64,000 bases of DNA from Dyella sp. S184 (lineage in GTDB: Bacteria; Pseudomonadota; Gammaproteobacteria; Xanthomonadales; Rhodanobacteraceae): contig NZ_LMUE01000002.1 of NCBI RefSeq assembly GCF_009766065.1, forward strand, positions 1,099,247 to 1,163,246, given 5' to 3'. The first letter of the stretch is position 1. Every line of letters starts with the position of its first letter. Shown here piece after piece: positions 48,928-58,170 of this stretch. A model generated the notes under the pieces. The model did no database searches. It was not told the DNA's origin and worked only from the letters and a program-made list of their open reading frames with translations. The position numbers and the translations under genes are program-made.

Positions 48928-48962
48928 GCCGAGCTCAGTGCGTCATCGACATGGCGGCGGGG

Positions 48963-50363
48963 TCAATCCTGCGCCAGCGCGATCGCATCGTCGATGCGCT
49001 TTAGCGCCCCGCTGCGACCTGTCAGGTAGATCGTATGCTCGATCGACGGCGACACCTGCGTGCCGGTCATGGCCACCCGCAGCGGCTGCGCGATCTTGCC
49101 CATGCCCAGCTCCAGTTTCGCGGCGACCTGCTCGATCACCTGATGGATCGGCTCGGGCTTCCATTCGCAATCAACCAGCAGTGATTTCGCCGCGTTGAGC
49201 ACGGCCACCGCGCTGTCGTTCTTCAAATGCTTGGCGACCGCCTTGTCGTCCCATTCGGCAATCGGCGCGTACCAGATCATCGCGCGCTCGACCATTTCCT
49301 TGAACGTGTGCACGCGATCGCGCAGCGCCACGATCACGTCGACCGGCGCCGGGCCGTGCGATGTATCGACACCGGCGCGGGCCAGGTGCCACTCGAATTC
49401 CGGTGCCAGCGTCTGCGGATCGTCGGTCTTCAGGTAATGCTGGTTGAGCCATGCCAGCTTTTCGGTATCGAAACGCGAGGCGGCCTTGTTGACGTCGGAA
49501 ATATCGAACAGCGCGATCATCTCGTCGCGCGAGAAAATTTCTTGGTCACCATGCGACCAACCCAGCCGCACCAGGTAGTTCAGCAGTGCGTGCGGCAGGA
49601 AGCCATCGTCGCGGTATTCCATCACGCTGACCGCGCTGGTGCGCTTGGACAGCTTCTTGCCTTCCTTGTCGAGGATCATCGGCAGGTGCGCGAACTCCGG
49701 CACCTTGGCACCGAGCGCGTGGTAGATGTTGATCTGGCGCGGCGTGTTGTTGACGTGGTCATCGCCGCGGATCACCTCGGTGATACCCATGTCGATATCG
49801 TCGACCACCACCGCGAAGTTGTAGGTCGGCCAGCCGTCGGAGCGGAAGATCACCAGGTCGTCCAGCTCGGTGTTGGCCCATTCGATCCGGCCTTTCACCT
49901 TGTCATCGAACACCACCGAACCTTCGCTCGGATTGCGGAAACGGATCACGCGATTGGGATCTTCATGGAAAGGCTCGTTGCGATCACGGTAGTAGCCGTT
50001 GTAACGCGGTTTCTCGCCCTTCGCCATCGCCGCCTCGCGCATGGCCTCGATCTCGTCCTTGCTTTCGTAGGCGTAGTACGCCTTGCCGGCGGCAACCAGT
50101 TCATCGGCCACCTGCTTGTACCGCTCCAGCCGCTGGGTCTGGTAGAACGGGCCTTCATCGTGATTCAGTCCTAACCACTGCATAGCATCGAGAATCGCCT
50201 GCACGGCAGCATCCGTCGAACGCTCACGGTCTGTATCCTCGATGCGCAGCACGAACTCGCCGCCGCGTCGACGCGACTCCAGCCAACAGTACAACGCAGT
50301 ACGCGCACCGCCGATATGCAGAAAACCGGTGGGGCTGGGGGCAAAACGGGTACGAACAGTCAT
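48963..50363 (-). CDS. gltX: Glutamyl-tRNA synthetase
   Basis: Class Ib aminoacyl-tRNA synthetase of 466 aa charging tRNA-Glu. HIGH motif in [17 protein letters not shown], the QTQRLERY segment, HLPMIL, and KLSKRTSA as KMSKS-like motif. No zinc-binding Cys cluster is evident. Length and motifs fit the non-discriminating-to-discriminating proteobacterial type; charging specificity cannot be told. Divergent from the beta-barrel-like gene. Confidence 0.97.
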   Translation of the reverse strand: MTVRTRFAPSPTGFLHIGGARTALYCWLESRRRGGEFVLRIEDTDRERSTDAAVQAILDAMQWLGLNHDEGPFYQTQRLERYKQVADELVAAGKAYYAYESKDEIEAMREAAMAKGEKPRYNGYYRDRNEPFHEDPNRVIRFRNPSEGSVVFDDKVKGRIEWANTELDDLVIFRSDGWPTYNFAVVVDDIDMGITEVIRGDDHVNNTPRQINIYHALGAKVPEFAHLPMILDKEGKKLSKRTSAVSVMEYRDDGFLPHALLNYLVRLGWSHGDQEIFSRDEMIALFDISDVNKAASRFDTEKLAWLNQHYLKTDDPQTLAPEFEWHLARAGVDTSHGPAPVDVIVALRDRVHTFKEMVERAMIWYAPIAEWDDKAVAKHLKNDSAVAVLNAAKSLLVDCEWKPEPIHQVIEQVAAKLELGMGKIAQPLRVAMTGTQVSPSIEHTIYLTGRSGALKRIDDAIALAQD

Positions 50364-50430
50364 GGGGTCTTTTCAAAAGGTGCGAAGCGAAGCGATGGAT
50401 TTTAGCCGATACAGGAGCAACAACCGATGC

Positions 50431-51219
50431 ATGGCACCGCGGATACGCCGCATTCTGCGTCTTGCACCACTTTCCATACTGGCACTTGGCTGCTTCGGTG
50501 TCGCCCTGCCCGTGTTGGCCGACAACCCGGGCTACGACCGGCCTGGCTATGGCTTCACGCCGGTCGTACTGGGTGCAGGCGACATCACCATCGAACAAGG
50601 CCTGGGGGACTGGAGCCTCGATCGGCAAGCTGGCGTCAGCAGCTCGCTGTATAGCGCGGACAGCCTGCTTCGCATCGGCATCGGCGGCCCGCTGGAACTG
50701 CAGCTTGGCAGCTCGCCGTGGAATTCGTTGCGGCAGAGCGGCGCCGGCAGTGACAACAGCAGCCAGGGGCATGGTGACACCGTGCTTGGACTGAAACTGG
50801 CTCTTCCCTCCTCGAACCAGGCCTTCAGCTGGGGCCTGCTGGGTAGCGTGGAATTCACCGATGGAGCAAAGGCTTTCCGCAGCAACTACCGCCAGTACCT
50901 GCTTGGCGCGCAATTCAACCTACAGGTAAACGAGCGCAATTCGCTGGGTCTGTATCTGCAGGATGTACGCAGTGATGGTGCGGACAGCACCACTGTGGCT
51001 GTCAGCGACAACTACACGCTGAGCAAGACGCTGACGGTATATGCCGAAGCCGCGCGGCTGCATGCACCGGATCAGGGCAACGGCACCGTCGCCGGTGGCG
51101 GCCTGGCATGGATGATCACGCCGCGCGTGCAGTTCGACGCCGGTTTCGATCGCCGACTGGGCGGGACGGCTCCCGACTGGCAGGCCAATCTCGGCATATC
51201 GGTGTACTTCGGTCACTGA
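50431..51219 (+). CDS. Exported beta-barrel-like (transporter family) protein
   Basis: A 262-aa exported protein: signal peptide about 1-31 (ALPVLADNPG) then repeating amphipathic strands ending in phenylalanine-rich LGISVYFGH, a typical outer-membrane beta-barrel C-terminus. Resembles the MetA-pathway phenol-degradation/transporter family of barrels (LLRIGIGGPLELQLG, VLGLKLALPS, YRQYLLGAQFNLQV). Start 50431 or 50395. Substrate unknown. Confidence 0.75.
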   Translation: MAPRIRRILRLAPLSILALGCFGVALPVLADNPGYDRPGYGFTPVVLGAGDITIEQGLGDWSLDRQAGVSSSLYSADSLLRIGIGGPLELQLGSSPWNSLRQSGAGSDNSSQGHGDTVLGLKLALPSSNQAFSWGLLGSVEFTDGAKAFRSNYRQYLLGAQFNLQVNERNSLGLYLQDVRSDGADSTTVAVSDNYTLSKTLTVYAEAARLHAPDQGNGTVAGGGLAWMITPRVQFDAGFDRRLGGTAPDWQANLGISVYFGH

Positions 51220-51293
51220 CTGCGGCTGACCAAGCCGAAGCCGCCAAATATTACTTGATATCTCTAGGGCCTTGCCCATCAGCACTGCGGGAG

Positions 51294-51314
51294 CATCGAT
51301 GGTCTCCATCGATG
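51294..51314. repeat. CATCGATG palindrome duplicated with 5-nt spacer
   Basis: Two identical self-complementary octamers (51294-51301 and 51307-51314) separated by GTCTC, forming both an inverted and a direct repeat. Located in the 247-nt gap upstream of the glycosyltransferase, where it might be an operator. Nothing else was seen in the gap. Confidence 0.45.
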
Positions 51315-51466
51315 AGCAGGTTCGGCCAGTGTCGGCGCTGCCTGTTTTCCTGAAACGGCCCTCCGCATCAGCCGCGCCAACGCGAGCGTCACCACAGCGT
51401 CACGTACCCGCCACACCGCAGCAACGCCGCCCGACCAAGCTAGGCCAAGCCAGCACAGGTACCGTC

Positions 51467-52627
51467 ATGCGCATTGGCATCGTCAGCGAAACCTATCCAC
51501 CGGAAATCAATGGCGTTGCACTGACCGTGCACAACCTGGCATCCGGCCTGGTCGGTCGCGGCCATAGCGTGGACCTGATCCGCCCGCGGCACCCACATCC
51601 TCATCAGGATGAACCTGGCATCGATGTGCTCAGCGTGCCTGGCGGAGCCCTGCCCCGCTATCCAGGCCTGCGCTTCGGCCTGCCCGCCGGCCGCACGATT
51701 CGGCAGCACTGGCTGCAGCAACGTCCCGATGCGGTCTATGTGGCCACCGAAGGTCCACTCGGCTGGTCGGCAGTGCGTGCTGCCGCGCGATTGGGCATAC
51801 CGGTCAGCAGTGGCTTCCATACCCGCTTCGACAGTTACGCCAACCATTACGGCATGGGCCTGCTTACACCGCTCGTGCGCGGTTATCTGCGCCGCTTCCA
51901 CCAGCGTGCTGCGGCCACCCTGGTACCGACCGACGCACTCGCCAAGGAACTACAAGCCATGGGCATCAGCAATGCTCGCCTGCTGCGTCGTGCGGTGGAT
52001 ACGCAACTGTTCCATCCGAATCGGCGTGATGACGACCTGCGCCACGCCTGGGGCGTCGATGCCGCCACCCCGGTGGTGCTGTACGTCGGGCGCATCGCGC
52101 CGGAAAAGAATCTCGAACTGGCAGTGGAAGCGTTTCGCGCGATCCAGCAGCGTGTGCCGCAAGCCCGTTATGTATGGGTGGGCGATGGCCCTGCGCGCAG
52201 CGCACTGGAAATGGCGCACCCGGATTTCATCTTTGCCGGCGTGCAGCGCGACGAGACCCTGGCGCGGCATGTGGCCAGTGCGGATTTGTTCCCATTCCCA
52301 AGCCTGAGCGAAACCTTCGGCAACGTGATTCTCGAGGCACTGTCTTCCGGCTTGCCCGTGGTGGCCTACGCCGAAGGTGCTGCACGCGAACATCTGATCG
52401 ACGGCGTCAACGGCTACTGCATCGAGTCGGGCAATGCGCAGGCATTCATCGACGCGACCACCCGACTGGCCAGCAATCCGGGCCTGATCCGGCACATGGG
52501 TCGCGCCGCCCATGTCGGCGTGGCTGGTCTTTCACCCGATGCAGTGATCCGCGACTTCGAAACCCTGCTGCGCGAAATGGCCGAGGAGAACCAGCATGAG
52601 CACATTGCCGCCGCTGCACACGCCTGA
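51467..52627 (+). CDS. GT4-family glycosyltransferase (mannosyltransferase-like)
   Basis: A 386-aa cytoplasmic GT-B glycosyltransferase: N-terminal Rossmann with MRIGIVSETYPPEINGVALTVHNLA (GxG loop), VGRIAPEKNLELAVEA in the C-domain, and the EX7E motif in LSETFGNVILEALSSG. Resembles glycolipid or GDP-mannose-dependent alpha-mannosyltransferases (MgtA/PimB type). Start 51467 chosen by homology-like N-terminus. The next gene overlaps it by 32 nt and encodes a lipid phosphatase, supporting a role in lipid or lipid-linked sugar metabolism. Confidence 0.88.
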   Translation: MRIGIVSETYPPEINGVALTVHNLASGLVGRGHSVDLIRPRHPHPHQDEPGIDVLSVPGGALPRYPGLRFGLPAGRTIRQHWLQQRPDAVYVATEGPLGWSAVRAAARLGIPVSSGFHTRFDSYANHYGMGLLTPLVRGYLRRFHQRAAATLVPTDALAKELQAMGISNARLLRRAVDTQLFHPNRRDDDLRHAWGVDAATPVVLYVGRIAPEKNLELAVEAFRAIQQRVPQARYVWVGDGPARSALEMAHPDFIFAGVQRDETLARHVASADLFPFPSLSETFGNVILEALSSGLPVVAYAEGAAREHLIDGVNGYCIESGNAQAFIDATTRLASNPGLIRHMGRAAHVGVAGLSPDAVIRDFETLLREMAEENQHEHIAAAAHA

Positions 52628-53168
52628 GCTTTCGAGTGGGCCCCGTCTGGCGCTGGATCGGCGCGTCTGCCAGGCAGCCAACCGCTGGGGTACCCGGCGT
52701 GCGGTGGGATTGTTCTTCGGCGCGATCAGCCGGCTCGGCGATGGCATCTTCTGGTACGCACTGATGGCCGTACTGGCTTTGGTTGGTGGCCAGCGAGGGT
52801 TGGCTGCTGCCGCGCAGATGGCCGCCACCGGACTCGTCGCACTGCTGCTGTATCGCCTTTTGAAGCGCTGGACACATCGACCACGTCCCTACCGCGTATG
52901 CCCCGGTGTGATCGCGCATGTGCCACCGCTGGACGAGTTCAGCTTTCCGTCGGGGCATACCTTGCAGGCAGTGAGTTTCACTATCGTCGCGCTGGCCTGG
53001 TATCCGCATCTCGCGCCGTTGCTGCTTGGCTTTACTGCGCTGGTGGCCGCCTCGCGGGTGATCCTCGGCTTGCACTATCCCAGTGACGTGTTCGCCGCGA
53101 TCCTGATCGGTAGCGGGCTGGGGGCTACGTCGCTCTGGCTGTTGTCACTGGCAACGAAACTGGCCTGA
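52596..53168 (+). CDS. PAP2-family membrane phosphatase
   Basis: A 190-aa integral membrane phosphatase with motifs KRWTHRPRP, FSFPSGHT and SRVILGLHYPSDV. Starts 32 nt inside the glycosyltransferase gene, so expression is linked. Small PAP2 proteins of this length often act on undecaprenyl or phosphatidyl-glycolipid phosphates. Followed by the gene-free repeat region. Confidence 0.9.
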   Translation: MSTLPPLHTPELSSGPRLALDRRVCQAANRWGTRRAVGLFFGAISRLGDGIFWYALMAVLALVGGQRGLAAAAQMAATGLVALLLYRLLKRWTHRPRPYRVCPGVIAHVPPLDEFSFPSGHTLQAVSFTIVALAWYPHLAPLLLGFTALVAASRVILGLHYPSDVFAAILIGSGLGATSLWLLSLATKLA

Positions 53169-53196
53169 GCCGGCGCCGTTACTGGGCAGGATTTAC

Positions 53197-53285
53197 GCAC
53201 GCCGTCACAAGCGCCTTTGCGGTCAGGCAGATAGCGTACTTGTCCACAGGCTTTACCGGACACGCTCCACAATCGCTGTGGATTA
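53197..53285 (+). repeat. Repeat element copy 1 with inverted DnaA-box-like pair
   Basis: Order: left block GCAC(g)CCGTCACAAGCGCCTT, 22 nt, TTGTCCACA-GGCTTTACCGG (9-mer at 53240), then TGTGGATTA at 53277, 37 nt away in the opposite sense. TTGTCCACA is one change from the DnaA box TTATCCACA. Confidence 0.75.
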
Positions 53286-53320
53286 CTGCGCATGGCGCAC
53301 GCGACGACTGCGCAAAATGT

Positions 53321-53411
53321 CAGCACCGCGTGCCAAGTGCCTGTAGGTAAAAGGGCTGGGCAAGGTTGTCCACAGGCTAGCACCGAAGGCGTGCACAGAT
53401 GCTGTGGAAAA
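53321..53411 (+). repeat. Repeat element copy 2 with inverted DnaA-box-like pair
   Basis: Left block CAGCACCGCGTGCCAAGTGC-CTG, exactly 22 nt, TTGTCCACA-GGCT (9-mer at 53367), then TGTGGAAAA at 53403 (36 nt away, opposite sense). Same architecture and spacing as copies 1 and 3, sequence diverged in the spacer. Confidence 0.75.
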
Positions 53412-53481
53412 CTGTATCGCCGGACACGATGGCGCCTATGCGGCATTCGTCGTTATCGAATAACACGCCTGCGCAGTTCGT

Positions 53482-53572
53482 GAGCATCGTGTAGCAAGTG
53501 CTTGATCGACAAGCAGCAGATCCGGCTTGTCCACAGGCTTTACCGGCTGGCATCCACATCGGCTGTGGAAAA
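53482..53572 (+). repeat. Repeat element copy 3 with inverted DnaA-box-like pair
   Basis: Left block GAGCATCGTGTAGCAAGTGC-TTG, exactly 22 nt, TTGTCCACA-GGCTTTACCGG (9-mer at 53527), CATCCACATCG, then TGTGGAAAA at 53564 (37 nt away). The 20-nt TTGTCCACA block is identical to that of copy 1. Confidence 0.75.
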
Positions 53573-53596
53573 CCCGCGCGCAGAAAATCCGGACCC

Positions 53597-53630
53597 GAAA
53601 ACAGCGATGCCGCCTGACGGCGGCATCGCT
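53597..53630 (-). terminator. Intrinsic terminator after accD
   Basis: A perfect 12-bp stem AGCGATGCCGCC/GGCGGCATCGCT with a 4-nt loop, then TGTTTT on the minus strand, 19 nt after the accD stop. Confidence 0.9.
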
Positions 53631-53649
53631 TCACCACAACCATGCATCA

Positions 53650-54519
53650 TCAGGCGGCGCGTGGTGCCTTCATCAGTATGCCGAGAAGATCAGCCAGCTT
53701 GTCGCGCATTTCGCGGCGGTCGACGATCAGGTCGATCGCACCATGTTCGACCAGGAACTCCGAACGCTGGAATCCTTCCGGTAACGTCTCGCGCACGGTC
53801 TGCTCGATAACGCGCGGACCGGCAAAACCGATCAGCGCCTTCGGCTCGCCGATGTTGATGTCGCCGAGCATGGCCAGGCTGGCGGATACACCACCCGTGG
53901 TCGGATTGGTCAGCACGCTGATGTAGGGCACACCGGCGTCGCGCAGACGAGCCAGCGTGGCCGAGGTCTTGGCCATCTGCATCAGCGAGAACAGCGCTTC
54001 CTGCATGCGCGCACCGCCGGTGGCGGAGAAGCACACCAGCGCGCTCTTGTCGGCCAGCGCGCGCTCAGCGGCACGGGCAAATTTCTCGCCAACCACCGAA
54101 CCCATCGAACCGCCCATGTAGGCAAACTCGAACGCCACCGCCATCAGCGGGCGCCCCTTGAGCTTGCCACTCATCGCCAGCAGCGCGTCCTTCTCGCCGA
54201 GCTTTTTCTGGGTGGCGACGATGCGGTCGCGATACTTCTTGGTGTCGCGGAATTTCAGCGGGTCGGTGGGTTCCAGGCTGGCCCACAGTTCCTGGCCAGA
54301 ACCTTCATCGAGCAACGTATCCAGCCGCATGCGCGCGCTGATGTAATGATGATGGCTGCACTTCGGGCAGACCATTAGGTTGCGCTCGAGCTCGGGCCGG
54401 TACAGCACGGTGCCGCAACCGCCGCACTTCTCCCATACGCCCTCGGGTACCGAACCCTTGCCGCCGTTCGGACTTTGCGGGCGGGTGCGCGGATTCATGA
54501 TTTTCTGCAGCCAATTCAT
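53650..54519 (-). CDS. accD: Acetyl-CoA carboxylase carboxyltransferase subunit beta
   Basis: Beta subunit of the carboxyltransferase that makes malonyl-CoA with AccA (289 aa). N-terminal C4 zinc ribbon (CGGCG...CPKC, about 32-54) and the crotonase-fold core with [21 protein letters not shown] and [13 protein letters not shown]. Last gene of the truA-trpF-trpB-trpA-accD run, 50 nt after trpA, with its own terminator. In related genomes folC usually follows; here it does not. Confidence 0.97.
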   Translation of the reverse strand: MNWLQKIMNPRTRPQSPNGGKGSVPEGVWEKCGGCGTVLYRPELERNLMVCPKCSHHHYISARMRLDTLLDEGSGQELWASLEPTDPLKFRDTKKYRDRIVATQKKLGEKDALLAMSGKLKGRPLMAVAFEFAYMGGSMGSVVGEKFARAAERALADKSALVCFSATGGARMQEALFSLMQMAKTSATLARLRDAGVPYISVLTNPTTGGVSASLAMLGDINIGEPKALIGFAGPRVIEQTVRETLPEGFQRSEFLVEHGAIDLIVDRREMRDKLADLLGILMKAPRAA

Positions 54520-54569
54520 CGCATCACCCTACAATTCGTGAGCGCGCTGCCGTCGGGCAGCGCGTGTTC

Positions 54570-55370
54570 TCAGTGCGCATCAAGCGCGGCACGGATCGGC
54601 ACGAGAAACGCGCGTACCCGCACGGATATTTCCTCGGCATCCGTAGCTCCGGCCAAGCGCTCGACCAGCGCACTGCCGATCACCACCGCATCGGCAAAAG
54701 CGGCAATCGCCTTTGCGCTCGCCGCATCGCGGATGCCGAAGCCCACTGCCACCGGCGCCTTCGCATGGGCACGGATATCCGCCACGCGCGCGGCGATATC
54801 GCCGGTACTCAAGTGCGCCGCACCCGTGATGCCGGCAAACGACACATAGTACAGGAAACCCTCCGCCGCCTCGCACAGCCGCGCCATACGCGCGGGTGCG
54901 GTAGTTGGCGCGGCGAGCAGGATCTGTTGCAAGCCAGCATCACGCAGCGGCTGCAGGACCGACGCTTCTTCCAGCGGGCAATCAACCAGCAACACGCCAT
55001 CGACACCCGCCTGCACGGCTTCCTGCGCGAAGCGCGTATAGCCGTGGATCTCGACGGGGTTCAGGTAACCCATCAGCACGATCGGCGTATCGGCATCGCG
55101 CTGACGGAAGGCGGCGACCCAGCCCAGCACTTCGTTCAGGCCCACGCCTTGCGCAATCGCCCGTTCGCTGGCGTGCTGGATCACCGGACCATCGGCCATC
55201 GGATCGGAGAACGGCACGCCCAGCTCGATCAGATCAGCACCGGCGTCGACCAGTGCGTGCATCAGCGCCACCATGTGCAGCGGCGACGGATCGCCGGCGG
55301 TGACAAACGGAATCAGGCCCGTGCGACCGGCAGCCTTGAGCGCGGCGAAGCGACGGTCGATACGGCTCAT
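54570..55370 (-). CDS. trpA: Tryptophan synthase alpha chain
   Basis: TIM-barrel subunit (266 aa) cleaving indole-glycerol-P to indole. Start 55370 ([17 protein letters not shown]). [21 protein letters not shown] has the catalytic Glu; the second acid is in [20 protein letters not shown] and GFGIRDAAS are the phosphate loops. ATGA overlap with trpB couples the two subunits. Confidence 0.97.
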   Translation of the reverse strand: MSRIDRRFAALKAAGRTGLIPFVTAGDPSPLHMVALMHALVDAGADLIELGVPFSDPMADGPVIQHASERAIAQGVGLNEVLGWVAAFRQRDADTPIVLMGYLNPVEIHGYTRFAQEAVQAGVDGVLLVDCPLEEASVLQPLRDAGLQQILLAAPTTAPARMARLCEAAEGFLYYVSFAGITGAAHLSTGDIAARVADIRAHAKAPVAVGFGIRDAASAKAIAAFADAVVIGSALVERLAGATDAEEISVRVRAFLVPIRAALDAH

Positions 55371-56578
55371 ACTTCCACCCCTTCGCGCGCGGCGATGGTG
55401 TGCACATCCTTGTCGCCGCGACCAGAGAGGTTGCACAGCACGATGCCGTCCTTCGGCATCTCCCGCGCAAGCTTGATTGCCTGCGCCACCGCGTGGCTGG
55501 ATTCCAGCGCAGCCAGGATGCCTTCGGTACGCGCCAGCAAATGAAACGCTTCCATCGCCTCATCGTCGGTTACCCCAACATATTCGGCACGGCCGGCATC
55601 CTTCAGGAACGCGTGCTCGGGGCCGACACCGGGGTAATCGAGTCCGGCCGAGATCGAGTGCGTCTCGGTGATCTGGCCGTTGTCGTCGCACAGCACATAG
55701 GTACGGTTGCCGTGCAGCACGCCCGGGCGCCCCGCAGCCAGCGAGGCTGCGTGATGGCCCGTCGCAATGCCCTCACCCGCCGCTTCGGCACCGACGATGC
55801 GCACATCGGCGTCGTTGAGGAACGCATGGAACAGGCCGATCGCGTTGGAGCCACCACCGACACAGGCTGTCAGCACATCCGGCAGGCGGCCGTACTGCTC
55901 CAGCATCTGCGCGCGTGCCTCGCGACCGACGATCGCGTTGAAGTCGCGCACCATCAGCGGGTACGGATGCGGACCGGCGACGGTGCCGATGATGTAGAAG
56001 GTATCGGCGACATTGGTGACCCAGTCGCGCATCGCCTCGTTCAGCGCATCCTTCAGCGTCTTCGAGCCGGAAGTCACCGGCACGACTTCCGCACCGAGCA
56101 GCTTCATGCGGTAGACGTTGATCTTCTGCCGTTCGATATCGACCGCCCCCATGTAGACCACGCACTTCAGGCCGAGCCGCGCGGCCACCGTGGCGCTGGC
56201 CACGCCGTGCTGGCCGGCACCGGTCTCGGCGATGATGCGCGGCTTGCCCATACGCTTGGCGACCAGCGCCTGGCCCACGGTGTTGTTGATCTTGTGCGCA
56301 CCGGTATGGTTCAGATCCTCGCGCTTGAACAGGATGCGCGCACCACCGACATGCTGCGACAGCCGCTCGGCGTGATAGATCGGGCTGGGCCGACCGACGT
56401 AGTGCTTCAGGTCGCGGTCGAGTTCGGCGATGAATTCAGGATCATCGCGCAGCCGCAGATACGCTTCGGTCAGTTCGGCCAGCGGCGCCATCAGGGTCTC
56501 GGCGACATAGCTGCCGCCGTAGTTGCCGAAGCGACCATGCGCATCGGGGTAGGCGTTGAAATCCACAATCTTGCTCAT
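55367..56578 (-). CDS. trpB: Tryptophan synthase beta chain
   Basis: PLP enzyme (403 aa) joining indole and serine. Lys in [11 protein letters not shown] is the Schiff base; [32 protein letters not shown] and NLSGRGDKD are conserved. Type 1 TrpB. Starts 69 nt after trpF. Confidence 0.98.
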   Translation of the reverse strand: MSKIVDFNAYPDAHGRFGNYGGSYVAETLMAPLAELTEAYLRLRDDPEFIAELDRDLKHYVGRPSPIYHAERLSQHVGGARILFKREDLNHTGAHKINNTVGQALVAKRMGKPRIIAETGAGQHGVASATVAARLGLKCVVYMGAVDIERQKINVYRMKLLGAEVVPVTSGSKTLKDALNEAMRDWVTNVADTFYIIGTVAGPHPYPLMVRDFNAIVGREARAQMLEQYGRLPDVLTACVGGGSNAIGLFHAFLNDADVRIVGAEAAGEGIATGHHAASLAAGRPGVLHGNRTYVLCDDNGQITETHSISAGLDYPGVGPEHAFLKDAGRAEYVGVTDDEAMEAFHLLARTEGILAALESSHAVAQAIKLAREMPKDGIVLCNLSGRGDKDVHTIAAREGVEV

Positions 56579-56647
56579 TTACTCACTCGCTGGGGCAGGA
56601 GTGCGCCGTGTGCGCCACAGCAAACCTTTTCGCACACAAGCCGGATC

Positions 56648-57268
56648 CTACAGGGGCACTTGCCGCACTGCGGCAATGAAAGCGGCCATCTTAGCGGCAT
56701 CCTTGATGCCAGGCGAAGCCTCGATGCCGCTGGCCACGTCCACCGCCCACGGTCGCGCGATGCGTATGGCGTCGGCGACATTGCCCGGATTAAGGCCGCC
56801 AGCCAGGATCAGTGGCTGTGTCAGGCCCTCTGGCATCCGTGACCAGTCGAATGCGCGTCCGCTGCCACCGGCCTCGCCCAGACCATGGCCATCCAGCAGC
56901 AACCCCGCCGCATGCGGGTAATCGTGCAGACGCGACAGCGCCGCCTCGCCCTCGCCCATCGCGATCGCCTTGAGGTAGCGCCGGCCAAACTGCATGCACC
57001 ATGCATCACTTTCCTGACCGTGGAACTGCAACAACTCTGGCTGCACCATATCGATCACCGCATGCACCAGCGCTGCGTCGTCATCCATGAACAATGCCAC
57101 TGTGGCAACGAATGGCGGCAGCGCCTGACGAATCAGCTTCGCTTGCTGCAGATCGAGCCGGCGCGGGCTACGTGCGGTAAACACCAGCCCGATCGCATCC
57201 GCGCCCAGGCGCGCAGCCAGCAGCGCATCGTCGACCCGGGTCATGCCGCAACACTTGATCCGCGTCAT
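56648..57268 (-). CDS. trpF: Phosphoribosylanthranilate isomerase
   Basis: TIM-barrel isomerase (206 aa). Catalytic Cys in KCCGMTR and Asp in DVASGIE; FHGQE and LAGGLNPGN are present. Free-standing TrpF (not fused with TrpC), overlapping truA by 4 nt. Confidence 0.97.
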   Translation of the reverse strand: MTRIKCCGMTRVDDALLAARLGADAIGLVFTARSPRRLDLQQAKLIRQALPPFVATVALFMDDDAALVHAVIDMVQPELLQFHGQESDAWCMQFGRRYLKAIAMGEGEAALSRLHDYPHAAGLLLDGHGLGEAGGSGRAFDWSRMPEGLTQPLILAGGLNPGNVADAIRIARPWAVDVASGIEASPGIKDAAKMAAFIAAVRQVPL

Positions 57269-58062
57269 TGGCCGGCCTCATTCAGGCCGGCTTTTATCTG
57301 GCAAACTTCCGTCGGCAAACCCCAGTGCGCATCGTAACGCGGCCCGAGAAAGGTCAGCCCGGAAGCCGGTGCGGTCGGGCCGGCCATGTGGCGATCGCGA
57401 CCGGCCAGCAATTCGGCCATCCATTCGATCGGTTGTTCGCCGCGACCGATCAGCAGCAACGAACCGACGATATTGCGCACCATGTGATGCAGAAACGCGT
57501 TGGCCTCGATATCGACGAACAACTGTTCACCCTCACGCCGCACGTTCACTGCGAGCACGGTGCGGCGCGGGTGCGTGGCCTGGCATGACAGCGCGCGAAA
57601 CGCGCTGAAGTCGTGTTCGCCGAGCAGAGCCTGTGCCGCCTCATGCATGCGCGCGGCATCCAGCGGCAGGCGCTCCCAGGTGACGTAGCGCGCATCCAGC
57701 GCGGCGCGTACCGGGCGGTTGAGGATGTGATAACGGTAACGCCGGCTGCGCGCGGCATAGCGCGCATGGAAACTTTCCAGCACGGGCTGCGCCCACAGCA
57801 CTGCCACACTGCCCGGCAGGTTGGAGCAGGTGCCAAGAATCCAGCCGCGCATGTCGCGCTGCGCCTCGGTATCGAAGTGCACGACCTGGCAGCGGCCATG
57901 CACGCCAGCATCGGTACGCCCGGCGCAACTGATCTCGACCGGATGCGCGGCAACCTTAGACAGTGCCTGCTCCACCGCCCCCTGCACGCTGGCATCGGCC
58001 TTCAGGCGCTGCCAGCCGCAAAAGTCGGTGCCGTCGTATTCGATGCCAAGAGCAATACGCAT
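57265..58062 (-). CDS. truA: tRNA pseudouridine(38-40) synthase
   Basis: Modifies positions 38-40 of many tRNAs (265 aa). Catalytic Asp in [25 protein letters not shown] and [13 protein letters not shown] are family blocks. Start 58062 ([12 protein letters not shown]) or 58092 (ten residues longer); neither has a clear ribosome-binding sequence. Upstream is the fimV terminator-like hairpin. Confidence 0.96.
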   Translation of the reverse strand: MRIALGIEYDGTDFCGWQRLKADASVQGAVEQALSKVAAHPVEISCAGRTDAGVHGRCQVVHFDTEAQRDMRGWILGTCSNLPGSVAVLWAQPVLESFHARYAARSRRYRYHILNRPVRAALDARYVTWERLPLDAARMHEAAQALLGEHDFSAFRALSCQATHPRRTVLAVNVRREGEQLFVDIEANAFLHHMVRNIVGSLLLIGRGEQPIEWMAELLAGRDRHMAGPTAPASGLTFLGPRYDAHWGLPTEVCQIKAGLNEAGQ

Positions 58063-58114
58063 GAAGTTGTGCAAGAGCCCGCTGAAAGACATGAAGATTA
58101 GCAGCCCATCAACG

Positions 58115-58143
58115 AAATCGGGTCGGCAAGGCCGACCCGATTT
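58115..58143 (-). terminator. Stem-loop between fimV and truA
   Basis: A perfect 13-bp stem AAATCGGGTCGGC/GCCGACCCGATTT with a 3-nt loop, 28 nt after the fimV stop. The U run is short (ATTTCGTTG), so termination may be partial. Confidence 0.7.
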
Positions 58144-58170
58144 CTTCGTGCGCAGTGCGCCTGACTCGGC

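Larger units (their letters stand above)
53169..53649. other. Gene-free 481-bp region with three imperfect tandem repeats and DnaA-box-like sites
   Basis: Between the convergent ends of PAP2 and accD. No coding frame looks real. It contains three copies of an about 90-bp element (see the repeat entries) and, at its right end, the accD terminator. Confidence 0.85.
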
